The translations under genes and the position numbers were made by a program. DNA of 64,000 nt from Chloroflexota bacterium (GTDB taxonomy: Bacteria; Chloroflexota; Chloroflexia; Thermomicrobiales; UBA6265). The stretch covers positions 42,743-106,742 of the forward strand of contig JAFAEX010000305.1 of assembly GCA_023423795.1 (NCBI GenBank), written 5' to 3'. The notes under the pieces are model-generated. The model searched no databases and was not told the DNA's origin. It was given only the letters and a program-made list of their open reading frames with translations. Positions 35,878 through 43,584 of this stretch are shown in pieces; position 1 is the stretch's first letter; each line of letters opens with the position of its first letter.

Positions 35878-36476
35878 CCTCCCCGCAAGCCAGCCCGCGC
35901 GCCTGTGGCTCGCCCGCGTGGCCTTCTCACGTGCTCCCTGCCGAGCACGCCAACCGCGCTACGGGCGGCCGTTCTGCTACCGAACCGGACCCGCGGTAGC
36001 CGGGGCCAGGTGTTTCGCCATCACGACGAGAGCGCCGGATGGTCCAGGCCCGAACATCGAGTCCTTCGAGCGGCTTCCCATCGATCGTCCCGAGGTAATG
36101 AACCCGACCGATCGGGTAATACGAGATCTGACTGATCGGTGCGCGAATCCGTTCGCGTTCGTAGGGGAGGTCCCCATGCCCTCCTTCGTCCGTACGCGGT
36201 CCCGGGCACGGGAGGGCACGGGGCCCTCCCCTACGAACGCACGCCGTCACGGGCGGGCGAAACGGCAGCGAATAGCCGGATTTCGTATAAAGCCGCAGCC
36301 AACAAGGTTGGGAAGCGGCCGAAGCACTGCGTAATGCGGCCGACCGAACAGAATCCGAGCGCCCGGCAAAGAGGCCGCGGTCGGACGTTTCCGTGTAGCC
36401 CCGCGCTAGCCGTGCAACCACTGGTGTGGAGGCGGGGCAGGAACGAGCGCCCACCCCACCCGCACGGCGCTAGGGT
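35878..36476. other. 599-bp intergenic region with a family B hairpin
   Basis: This stretch separates the plus-strand urease run from the minus-strand gene at 36477. Besides the hairpin at 36155-36240, no coding sequence, terminator or RNA gene was recognised. Confidence 0.6.
36155..36240. repeat. inverted repeat, family B (30-bp arms)
   Basis: The left arm 36155-36184 (GCGTTCGTAGGGGAGGTCCC and on) matches the reverse complement of 36211-36240 at 28 of 30 positions. The 26-bp loop contains CCGTACGCGGTCCCGGGC. Sister copies are at 7931-7999 and 43479-43554. Confidence 0.88.
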
Positions 36477-36896
36477 CTACTTCGTCTTGAAGTACGCGCA
36501 GACGACCGACACCGAAACGTCCTGAGGCGCCGCGGCGTTCACGAACGACACCTCCCATCCCTGGCCGTCGCCCGTCGGCTGGGACGTGGTGGCGAACATC
36601 GTCAGGGCGTCCTGGTCCGCCGCATAGCCGCCGCCGGTGGCGAAGACCTGCTCCATCTTACCGGCGGCCGGGCACGTCACCGTGATCGTGGTCGGCGTAG
36701 CCGACGGTATGGTCCCGGTCTCCTTTGCCGTTTCGAACTTGACCAGGCGACCCTTCTTGCCCTTCTTCTTGGCCGACGCGTTCACCGCGCCGAGGGCGGC
36801 CAGGCCGGCCAGCGAGCCCGCGATGCCCTGAATCGCCCTGCGGCGCGGCAGACCATCCGCGGACTCCGTCATCTCAGTTGTCCTGGACCTTGCCAT
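36477..36896 (-). CDS. small exported protein with twin-arginine leader, function unknown
   Basis: A 139-residue protein. The Tat-type leader is LPRRRAIQGIAGSLAGLAAL, followed by a basic KKKGKKGR stretch. The mature part is a beta-rich domain of about 90 residues with two Cys (TVTCPAAG and SVVCAYF), probably disulfide-paired. No catalytic motif was seen. The leader-plus-lysine-run layout matches that of the cysteine-repeat protein at 20770-22131. The gap 36897-37257 upstream contains only the ureD relic. Confidence 0.65.
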   Translation of the reverse strand: MARSRTTEMTESADGLPRRRAIQGIAGSLAGLAALGAVNASAKKKGKKGRLVKFETAKETGTIPSATPTTITVTCPAAGKMEQVFATGGGYAADQDALTMFATTSQPTGDGQGWEVSFVNAAAPQDVSVSVVCAYFKTK

Positions 36897-37092
36897 CCCG
36901 ATGCTCCTCTTGGGCGCAATTCGCCCGCGATGCTCAAGAGAGCCACGGTCGCACCGTGGCTCAGGGCTGCTGCGACCCTGCCTTGTGGCACTTCATCAAA
37001 TTTTCACGTTATCAGCCCGTTCACACTATCACGCGTCGTCATGCCGTGCATTTGGGCGACCTTCCACCAGAAGTCCTGTCTGGACAGTTGCT

Positions 37093-37137
37093 TGGCTGAC
37101 GCCGCCAAACGTGCCGGCGCCCGACCTCCGCGAGGCG
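37093..37137 (+). pseudogene. relic of a ureD 3' end
   Basis: These 45 bases read WLTPPNVPAPDLREA and match the UreD C-terminus RLALLGVPAPDLRKA at 9 of 15 residues. At DNA level 22 consecutive bases (CGTGCCGGCGCCCGACCTCC and GC) are identical to 34766-34787. Nothing upstream resembles the rest of ureD, so this is a fragment, possibly from duplication or rearrangement. Confidence 0.4.
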
Positions 37138-37257
37138 CAAACTGCCGCCGCGAAGCGTGCAGGGCGGGCGATCGCGCCTGCTGCGGGAGATCGCTCCTCG
37201 GCCACCCGCGACCGGCGCCGTCACGGACCCTGCGAACGCTGCCGGTGCTGGTCCGTG

Positions 37258-38103
37258 CTACGGTGCATCGTCCTTTCGCAGGATCGTGCCGACGTGCTCG
37301 CCACGCAGCGCCCGTTCCAGCCGATCCGGTTCCAGCCCGTTGATGATCTGGATGCGCGTCACCAGCCGGGCGCGCTCTAGCAGGTCGAGCAGGGCACGGT
37401 CGAACGGCAGGGTCGGCAGGTTCCGCTGGCGCAACTCGGCGACGGAGATCTCGTCGATGAAGCGGGCGCCGGGGTGCTCCTTCGGGTCCCGCTCGTACAG
37501 GCCATCGACGTCCTTGACCAGCGTGATGGTGGCGCACCCGAAGCACTCCGCCAGCAGGTACGCGCCGGCGTCCGAACGGTGAGGGGGGATGCGGCCCAAC
37601 GCGGGCGGGTGCTCCCACAGCGAAAACGGCGGATCGCCGTTGAAGATGACCCCCGGCGCGCCCTGGATGAACAGCGGCAGCAGGTGGCCGAAGATCTCCG
37701 GCGGGATCGCGACGACGCCATACGGGGCAAGCAGCGTGCCGAGCATGTGCGCGTTGCCGAGCGCGTCGGCAATCGCCAGTTGCGCGAGCACGCCGGCGGG
37801 AAGGCCGAGGTCGATGCCGATAGAAAAGACGTGCCGGCTGCGGGCGCCGCCGCCGGTCCCGATGATGAGCCTGTTTGTCGCGAGCGCCGCGCCGATGGCC
37901 TCGACCAGCGGATAGGTCGTCGCCCGGCCGCCGTCGAGGATCGACCGGCCGCCGACCTTGACGACGTGGCAGTGCGGCAGCATCCGCACGACCGGCGTCT
38001 CGGTCGAGGCCATCACCTCCTTGTCGAGCAGGCTTTCGCGCATCAGCAGCGAGCGCACGTGGTGGCGGCGATCCGCCGCCGGCTGGTCTCTGCTCTCCGT
38101 CAT
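37258..38103 (-). CDS. mosA: molybdenum storage protein alpha-like subunit (amino-acid-kinase fold)
   Basis: A 281-residue protein of the uridylate-kinase-like fold. From memory it follows Azotobacter MosA closely: VVKVGGRSILDGGRATTYPL, GTGGGARSRHVFSIGIDLGL, RIPPHRSDAGAYLLAECFGC, DVDGLYERDP, LPFDRALLDLLERARLVTRI, and NGLEPDRLERALRGEHVGTI. In the known protein, alternating alpha and beta subunits form a hexameric cage that packs polyoxomolybdate or tungstate clusters using ATP. It lies 22 bp downstream of the beta-like gene. Function as metal storage is inferred from both subunits being present. Confidence 0.8.
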   Translation of the reverse strand: MTESRDQPAADRRHHVRSLLMRESLLDKEVMASTETPVVRMLPHCHVVKVGGRSILDGGRATTYPLVEAIGAALATNRLIIGTGGGARSRHVFSIGIDLGLPAGVLAQLAIADALGNAHMLGTLLAPYGVVAIPPEIFGHLLPLFIQGAPGVIFNGDPPFSLWEHPPALGRIPPHRSDAGAYLLAECFGCATITLVKDVDGLYERDPKEHPGARFIDEISVAELRQRNLPTLPFDRALLDLLERARLVTRIQIINGLEPDRLERALRGEHVGTILRKDDAP

Positions 38104-38125
38104 CCGAACGTCCTCGTTTCGCTGC

Positions 38126-38938
38126 CTAGGCGGTGATGATGGTGCCGACCGGCTCGCCGTTCAGGGCGCGGGTGAGCATCCCCGGCTTCAGCCCGTTGAT
38201 CACCTGGATCGAGCGCCGGTGCTGGGCGTTCTTCATCAACTCGAGGACGCTGCGCTCGACGACGACATCGTCGAGATCGAGCGCTTCGAGTTCCTCGACC
38301 GTGATCTCGGGGATGAACCGCGCCTTCGGGTCCTTCTTGGGGTCCGCCGTGTAGAGCCCGTCCTCGTCCTTCACGTAGATCATTGAGCGGGCGCCGAAGA
38401 CCTCGCTGACGAGGTACGCGCCCGTATCCGTCCGGTTCGGCGGGATGCGCCCGACCGCCGGGTTCGGCTGCCAGTAGATGTAGGGCGGCATGCCGAAGAA
38501 GATCACCGCCCGGCGCTCTTCCAGGTAGAACGGGAGCTGGGGGAACTGCACCGGCTCGATGAACGGGATGCCGTGCTTCGCCAGCAGGTAGTGCAGCATC
38601 CGGGCGTTCTGCATGCTGACGAAGGTTCCCAGGATGCTCAGCACCCCGGTCGGCATCCCGAGGTCGAGGCCGACGCTGTAGGCGTGGCGGGCACGCGTGC
38701 CGGCGCCCGTGCCGACGATCATCTGGTGGCTGGCGAGGTTCGCCACCAGTTCATCGAGCAGGGGGAAGACGGCGGCCCGGCCGCGGTCGATGAAACTCTG
38801 CCCGCCGATCTTAACCACGTTGGCGTTCGGCAGGATGGGCAGGACGGGGTAGCCCTCCGTTTCCGCCAGCAACGCGTCGTCGGTCAGCGAGCCCTGGACG
38901 AGCGCCTCGCCCAACGTTGTCAGGATCTGGTCGTGCAT
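38126..38938 (-). CDS. mosB: molybdenum storage protein beta-like subunit (amino-acid-kinase fold)
   Basis: A 270-residue protein, the same length I recall for Azotobacter MosB. Matching stretches: VVKIGGQSFIDRGRAAVFPL, IVGTGAGTRARHAYSVGLDL, LLAKHGIPFIEPVQFPQLPF, FFGMPPYIYW, RIPPNRTDTGAYLVSEVFGA, KDEDGLYTADPKKDPKARFI and the C-terminal LTRALNGEPVGTIIT. The ATG at 38938 has GGAGAG upstream; a longer frame to 38983 overlaps the methyltransferase. Together with the adjacent alpha-like gene it suggests a Mo/W reservoir. Confidence 0.82.
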   Translation of the reverse strand: MHDQILTTLGEALVQGSLTDDALLAETEGYPVLPILPNANVVKIGGQSFIDRGRAAVFPLLDELVANLASHQMIVGTGAGTRARHAYSVGLDLGMPTGVLSILGTFVSMQNARMLHYLLAKHGIPFIEPVQFPQLPFYLEERRAVIFFGMPPYIYWQPNPAVGRIPPNRTDTGAYLVSEVFGARSMIYVKDEDGLYTADPKKDPKARFIPEITVEELEALDLDDVVVERSVLELMKNAQHRRSIQVINGLKPGMLTRALNGEPVGTIITA

Positions 38939-38963
38939 GGTCTCTCCGCACTGCCCGTGGCGC

Positions 38964-39779
38964 CTACGGCCATCGGACGACATCGACGACGAAACGTTCG
39001 TGGAACGCTTCTGGACGATCGAGGTCGCCGAACTCGGCCAACGCCCACGCCCGCAACTCGGCTGCGATCCGGGCGCGAACGCCGCGATCGACGTTGGCGG
39101 ACCCGGCGCGGGCGAGCCTCTCCCAGTCGGCGAGCACCCGGGCCGGCGCGATTTCCCCGGTCCATGCCGCGACCTCCCGGCGACCGAGGAACGCGCCGCC
39201 GGCGTCGATGCACCGCTCGATCACCCGGCGCGTCCCCGCCTCGCCCTGGCGCGGATCGACCCCGGCGGCGACCAGCAGCGCCTGCCGCTGGGCCCGGAGG
39301 CGCTCCTTTATACCGCTAGGCTCTCGCAGCACGCGGCCGAGGATCAGCGACCCGCCCGGTCGGGCGGTGCGGGATGCCTCCCGGGCGGCGTGCGCGGGGT
39401 CGAGCAGGTGGACCACGCGCGACGCGAAGACGAGCACGGTGCTCCCGGCCGGCAACGGCCACGGTCGGTCGCAGTCGGCCACGACCAGATTCGGGGCGTG
39501 CGGTTCCGCCTTGGCGCGGAACACCTCCAGCATGGCCGGCGCGCTGTCGAGGCCGATGTAGCGGACCGGCAGCCGCGCCAGGTGCACGCCGATCTCGCCG
39601 GTGCCGGCGCCGAGTTCCACCACGAGGTCACCCGCGGCGACGCCCGAGATTTCGACGATCGCCCGCGCCGTGGCCGCGCCGACCGCTGCCGGCATCCCGG
39701 CGCGGGCATCGTAGTGTGCTGCCTGCTGCGAAAACGCGCCGTCGCGAGACGATCCCGAGGGAATCAGCGGTTCACGCAA
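38964..39779 (-). CDS. class I SAM-dependent methyltransferase
   Basis: A 271-residue methyltransferase. AdoMet motif I VVELGAGTGEIGVHLA lies at residues 53-68, motif II is YIGLDSAPAMLEVFRAKAE, and RVVHLLDPAHAAREASRTAR plus GGSLILGRVLREPSG follow. The opening AFSQQAAHYDARAG is typical of methyltransferases acting on small molecules. The start is a TTG overlapping the oxidase stop. It sits between the laccase-like gene and mosB in an apparent operon. The substrate is unknown; a role in metal or cofactor chemistry is only suggested by context. Confidence 0.8.
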   Translation of the reverse strand: MREPLIPSGSSRDGAFSQQAAHYDARAGMPAAVGAATARAIVEISGVAAGDLVVELGAGTGEIGVHLARLPVRYIGLDSAPAMLEVFRAKAEPHAPNLVVADCDRPWPLPAGSTVLVFASRVVHLLDPAHAAREASRTARPGGSLILGRVLREPSGIKERLRAQRQALLVAAGVDPRQGEAGTRRVIERCIDAGGAFLGRREVAAWTGEIAPARVLADWERLARAGSANVDRGVRARIAAELRAWALAEFGDLDRPEAFHERFVVDVVRWP

Positions 39780-41382
39780 GAGCGCGCACCGTCCCCATCA
39801 TGCCGTTGTCCTCGTGCAACAGGATGTGGCAGTGGTAGACCCACCGCCCGGGGAAGTCGAGGAACCGCGTCCGCATCGTGATTTCGCCGAACGGCGGCAC
39901 GCCGGTCGTGTCCTCGCTGTAGCGTACCGGCACCGGTTTCCCGTTCACCGCGACGACCTGGTAGTCGTTGATGTGGATGTGGAACGGGTGCCAGCTCATG
40001 CTCGCGTTGCGGATCACCCATTCCTCGGTCGCGCCGAGCTGCACGACCTGGTCGTCACGGTCGCCGGAGAACTGGTGGTGGTCAATCCAGAACACGGCGT
40101 TGTGCGGGCCGATCGGCGGCGAGAACTGGAAGGTAATCTCGCGGCGCCGGTCGATCGCGACGGTCGAGAGGTCCTCTAGCGGCAAGAGCGCCGTCGGCAG
40201 CGGCTCCGGCGTCACAGGAGACCCATCGACTACCACGGTCGCCAGCACCGTGTCCTGGTTCGTGTTGATGCCGACGGAAATGGGCAGCGTGCGGAAGGCG
40301 TAGGTTCCCTTCGCCCCGGCCTGGACCAGCACCTCGGCCCGCTCGCCGGGCGCCAGCACGATCGCGTCGCGCGTCCAGGTTTCGTTCAGGGTGTTGCCGT
40401 CCTTGGAAATCTGGTGGAGTTGGTGGCCGTCCAGGTGCAGCAGGAACGTGACGTTCGACGACGCGTTGAGCATCCGCCACCGCTGCGTCTCGCCCGGCCG
40501 GATCGTCATCGTCGGGTTGAGCTGGCCGTTGACGAGGCGCACGTAGTTCTTCAGCCGCACCGGGCCATCGGTGGGCGGTCCCGGCACGTTCGCGATGTTC
40601 TGCGCACCGCCGCCGTCGGGGAAGAGCTGCGTCGCCTGGAGAACCAGCGTCCGCTCGGGAATGCCGGCAACGCCCGGCACCTCGTCGAGGTCGCCCTCGA
40701 CGACGATCGGTCCGGCCAACCCGCCGAAGACCTGGTTGGTCACCGTGCCGTGCTGGTGCGGGTGGTACCAGTAGAGCCCGGCCGGATGGTTGGACGGGAT
40801 CTGGTACTCGTACTGGAAGCTTTCGCCGGACTTGACGGTAAGGAAGATGTTGTCGGAATTGCCCTCCGGCGAGACGTGCATGCCGTGTACGTGGAGGTTG
40901 GTATCGCACGTCGTGGCGTGCTCGCCGAGGGCGTGCCCGGTCGGGCTCACCGGGGAGCAGATGAACGGGCTGCCCGGTGGCAGCCCCGGTGGAACGTCGC
41001 CGAGCTTGTTGACCAGGTTGATCCGCAGGCGGTCGCCCGGGCGAACGCGAAGGGTCGGGCCGGGAAGCGAACCCTCGTAGACGTTCATCACCGCCGTCTG
41101 CCCGGCGACCGGCACCGGCATCACGCGGCAGGTCAGGGTCGTGTCGAGCAGGCCGTCGCGGCTGGTACGGACCTCGGGTTCGGCCAACTCCTCGGCCGCT
41201 GCCGCCCGGCCGAAGTCGAACCAGGGCAGGATCAGACCCCGCCCCGCCATGCCGAAGGCGGCGACCCCGGCCCCGGCCACCAGTTTCCCGAATCCCCGCC
41301 GCCCGATCACGTGGTGGGTTGGGCGGCTTCGCGGGGTTCGTTCCGCGCGCGGCGTCGCGAGCGGGCGTGGCGATCGATCCAT
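39772..41382 (-). CDS. multicopper oxidase, laccase/CotA-like, Tat-exported
   Basis: A 536-residue three-domain multicopper oxidase. It has a Tat leader (IGRRGFGKLVAGAGVAAFGM). Four copper motifs are complete: HVHGMH, YWYHPHQHG, HPFHIHINDYQ and YHCHILLHEDNGMM. The last carries the type 1 Cys, His and axial Met. Such enzymes oxidise phenols, Mn(II), Cu(I) or Fe(II) and reduce O2 to water outside the membrane. GAGGAG lies nine bases upstream of the ATG. The cupredoxin gene 68 bp upstream is a likely electron donor or copper donor. Confidence 0.9.
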   Translation of the reverse strand: MDRSPRPLATPRAERTPRSRPTHHVIGRRGFGKLVAGAGVAAFGMAGRGLILPWFDFGRAAAAEELAEPEVRTSRDGLLDTTLTCRVMPVPVAGQTAVMNVYEGSLPGPTLRVRPGDRLRINLVNKLGDVPPGLPPGSPFICSPVSPTGHALGEHATTCDTNLHVHGMHVSPEGNSDNIFLTVKSGESFQYEYQIPSNHPAGLYWYHPHQHGTVTNQVFGGLAGPIVVEGDLDEVPGVAGIPERTLVLQATQLFPDGGGAQNIANVPGPPTDGPVRLKNYVRLVNGQLNPTMTIRPGETQRWRMLNASSNVTFLLHLDGHQLHQISKDGNTLNETWTRDAIVLAPGERAEVLVQAGAKGTYAFRTLPISVGINTNQDTVLATVVVDGSPVTPEPLPTALLPLEDLSTVAIDRRREITFQFSPPIGPHNAVFWIDHHQFSGDRDDQVVQLGATEEWVIRNASMSWHPFHIHINDYQVVAVNGKPVPVRYSEDTTGVPPFGEITMRTRFLDFPGRWVYHCHILLHEDNGMMGTVRALA

Positions 41383-41450
41383 TGGTGCGGCTCCTCTGTC
41401 GGTCCCGGGATCGGCCCGCGCCTCGCGCCGGCCACGGTGCGAGGGTGCGG

Positions 41451-42737
41451 TTAGCGCGGCTGCGGCTTCGGGATCACCACGACGGTCCCGGTCATGCCCG
41501 GATGGATCGCGCATTCGTAGGCGTAGGTCCCCGGCTCCTCGAAACGCACGCTGTAGCTGCTCTCGAACGGGAGTCCGTCGCCGATCGCCGAATCGAGGTA
41601 CGCCTGGTCGAGCAGGATGCCCGAGGTTCGCTCTCCATCGACGTAGGGATCGCCCGACGGCGCGGACGGCTGGCTGGCCGCCGTGAGGTTGGTGACTTCC
41701 GCGCCGGGGCAGGTGTTCCAGATGTCGGCAGGAAAACTGCCGGCGGGCGGCAATTGGTAGCCGCCGTCAGCCGTGATGCACGCCGGCTGGAACGGGCTCA
41801 TGTCCTGCGGGACAGCGTCGGGGGTGGCGGCGAACCCGGTTACGGTGTGCGGGACGGCGCCGGGACCGTCGTTGGTCCAGGTCACGGTGTCGCCGGCGAT
41901 GACGACCATTTCGGACGGGGCGAACTCGTTGATCGACAGCCAGTCGCGGTTTTGGCCGTTGTGGCCGGCCGCGACCTGCCACGTCTTCGTGCCGTCCGGG
42001 TTCGACGCCTGCGCCGGAAAGTCCACCCGATCGAACCCGGCCAGCCAAGCCAGGTCAGCCTCGTACTGCCGCTGGGCGGTCGCGTCGAGCTGCTCGGCCG
42101 TCTGCACCGGCTGGTCGGGCGGCACGACGTCGATCCGTCCGTGCATTGTCGGTCCGTCCACGTCGCTCATGATGTAGTAGGGACCGGGCCGGGTCGCGGC
42201 GTCGATGGTGGTGATCCACGAGGTGTTTCCTTCGCCGCCCGCCGCCGGCGGGTTGACGAGGACCGGGGACGCGAGCCCGAAACTGATGTCGTCGGTGACG
42301 TCAACGCTCTCGCAGGTGTGCTGGCCGGCGCGGCCGCACGGCGTCGCCGCCTGGAACCCGAAGTACGTGCGTTGCCACCCTCCGGCCGTCGTGAGGTCGG
42401 GTTGGACGAAGCCTCCGGAGAACCCCTGGTAGAACTCCATCGGGTTCATCCCAAGGGCCAGGAGGTGGACCGTGTGGAACGCCTGCTGGTTCGGCGCCAG
42501 TACGAATTCGATCGAGTCGCCCGGATGGACCTGGAGGTGATCCGGGTAGAAGGTGTTGAAGCTCCAGTTCTGGCCGTCGGGGCTGACGTTGTTGACCAGC
42601 ACGCGCCACGTCTGCGCGCCCGGCACGGGGGTCGCCTCCTGCGCATCGACACGGGTCGCGGACGAGACCGACGGGACAAGCAGCGTGGCGACGAGGAGCG
42701 CCACCACGATCCACCCTCCGAATCTACGCTCCGTCAC
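41451..42737 (-). CDS. exported protein with two cupredoxin-like domains
   Basis: A 428-residue protein. The signal peptide (GGWIVVALLVATLLVPSVSS) is followed by AQEATPVPGA. The N-terminal half shows FHTVHLLALGM and a PYYIMSDVDGPTMHGRIDV end, where the usual Cys-x-x-His loop is not evident. The C-terminal half has PHTVTGF and YECAIHPGMTGTVVV, a full blue-copper ligand set. So one domain may have lost its copper. GTG start with AAAGGGGA upstream. It heads the operon running into the laccase-like oxidase, methyltransferase and mosBA. Confidence 0.8.
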   Translation of the reverse strand: MTERRFGGWIVVALLVATLLVPSVSSATRVDAQEATPVPGAQTWRVLVNNVSPDGQNWSFNTFYPDHLQVHPGDSIEFVLAPNQQAFHTVHLLALGMNPMEFYQGFSGGFVQPDLTTAGGWQRTYFGFQAATPCGRAGQHTCESVDVTDDISFGLASPVLVNPPAAGGEGNTSWITTIDAATRPGPYYIMSDVDGPTMHGRIDVVPPDQPVQTAEQLDATAQRQYEADLAWLAGFDRVDFPAQASNPDGTKTWQVAAGHNGQNRDWLSINEFAPSEMVVIAGDTVTWTNDGPGAVPHTVTGFAATPDAVPQDMSPFQPACITADGGYQLPPAGSFPADIWNTCPGAEVTNLTAASQPSAPSGDPYVDGERTSGILLDQAYLDSAIGDGLPFESSYSVRFEEPGTYAYECAIHPGMTGTVVVIPKPQPR

Positions 42738-43584
42738 GAGATCCCCTTTCCTGGCACGGCGTTCGATCGTTCTCGCGGGACGGGAGGTGGATCGACGGAG
42801 GGTGATCGCCGCCGAAGACGGTGAACCGGGTTCCTGCGCCGACCCGAGCGTGGCATTTGTGTCCGAAATCGCTGTGCGGCGACGGCGATGCGGCACCTGG
42901 CCAGGTGCACGGTGGACGGATGGGCGTCGTCCGCTCCGGCCGGCCGGAGCGCACACCCACCCGATCCCGCCGGGAACGGCACATCGATCGGGCGGAGGGT
43001 GGCTCTCGTTCGATCCTGGAGGGCCAGCTGGGCGGCGTGGCGGGGAAAAGCAGGCTCTCGGCGCCGACGATGCTACCGGAGCGGAGATCGTCCAAGGCGG
43101 TATCCTGGTCGGCGCGCGGAACGGCACGGCTTCGGCCAGGAGGCACCGGTTCCCGTCTGGGCGCAGCGAATCCTACGAGGACGCTCGCCGGACGCTACGG
43201 TCGAAGGCGTGGCCACTCTAGTGGTTGCATCAGGCACTGTCAATAATCTTCGGCAACGGTATCCGATCATTACGGTTGCCGTGGGAAACGGGTCATCGCC
43301 GGCAGTCGCCTCCGTTTCGGCCCGGCACCCCGCGAGGCGCGACGAGGGCCAGCGCCCCACCAATGTCTTCGTGGCATGCCCTGCCATGCATTGTCGGGCG
43401 CACCCATCCGGGATTGGCGATTCATGCGAAATCCGGCCGGCCGCGGCCGTTTTTGCCCGGCAGCATCGCGCCGCCGGTCGTAGGGGAGGGACCCGTGCCC
43501 TCCCGTGCCCGAAGCCGCGTACGGACGAGGGAGGGCACGGGTCCCTCCCCTACGAACGACGAACGGACTGCCGCACCAATCAAA
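42738..43584. other. 847-bp region between divergently organised units, with palindromes
   Basis: No convincing gene was found. It contains a 16-bp perfect palindrome GCACCTGGCCAGGTGC (42893-42908), an 18-bp perfect palindrome GCTCCGGCCGGCCGGAGC (42933-42950), and the family B hairpin at 43479-43554. The two palindromes lie 155-215 bp upstream of the cupredoxin gene start and could be regulator sites. Confidence 0.6.
43479..43554. repeat. perfect inverted repeat, family B (26-bp arms)
   Basis: The left arm 43479-43504 (CGTAGGGGAGGGACCCGTGC and on) is the exact reverse complement of 43529-43554. The loop is 24 bp and includes GAAGCCGCGTACGGACGA. It ends 31 bp from the MFS stop codon (minus strand), where it might also act as a 3'-end hairpin. 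Confidence 0.9.

Noticed and set aside
36897..37257. Short open frames in the gap upstream of the Tat protein gene
   Set aside because: No ribosome sites or domain-like stretches apart from the 15-residue ureD relic.
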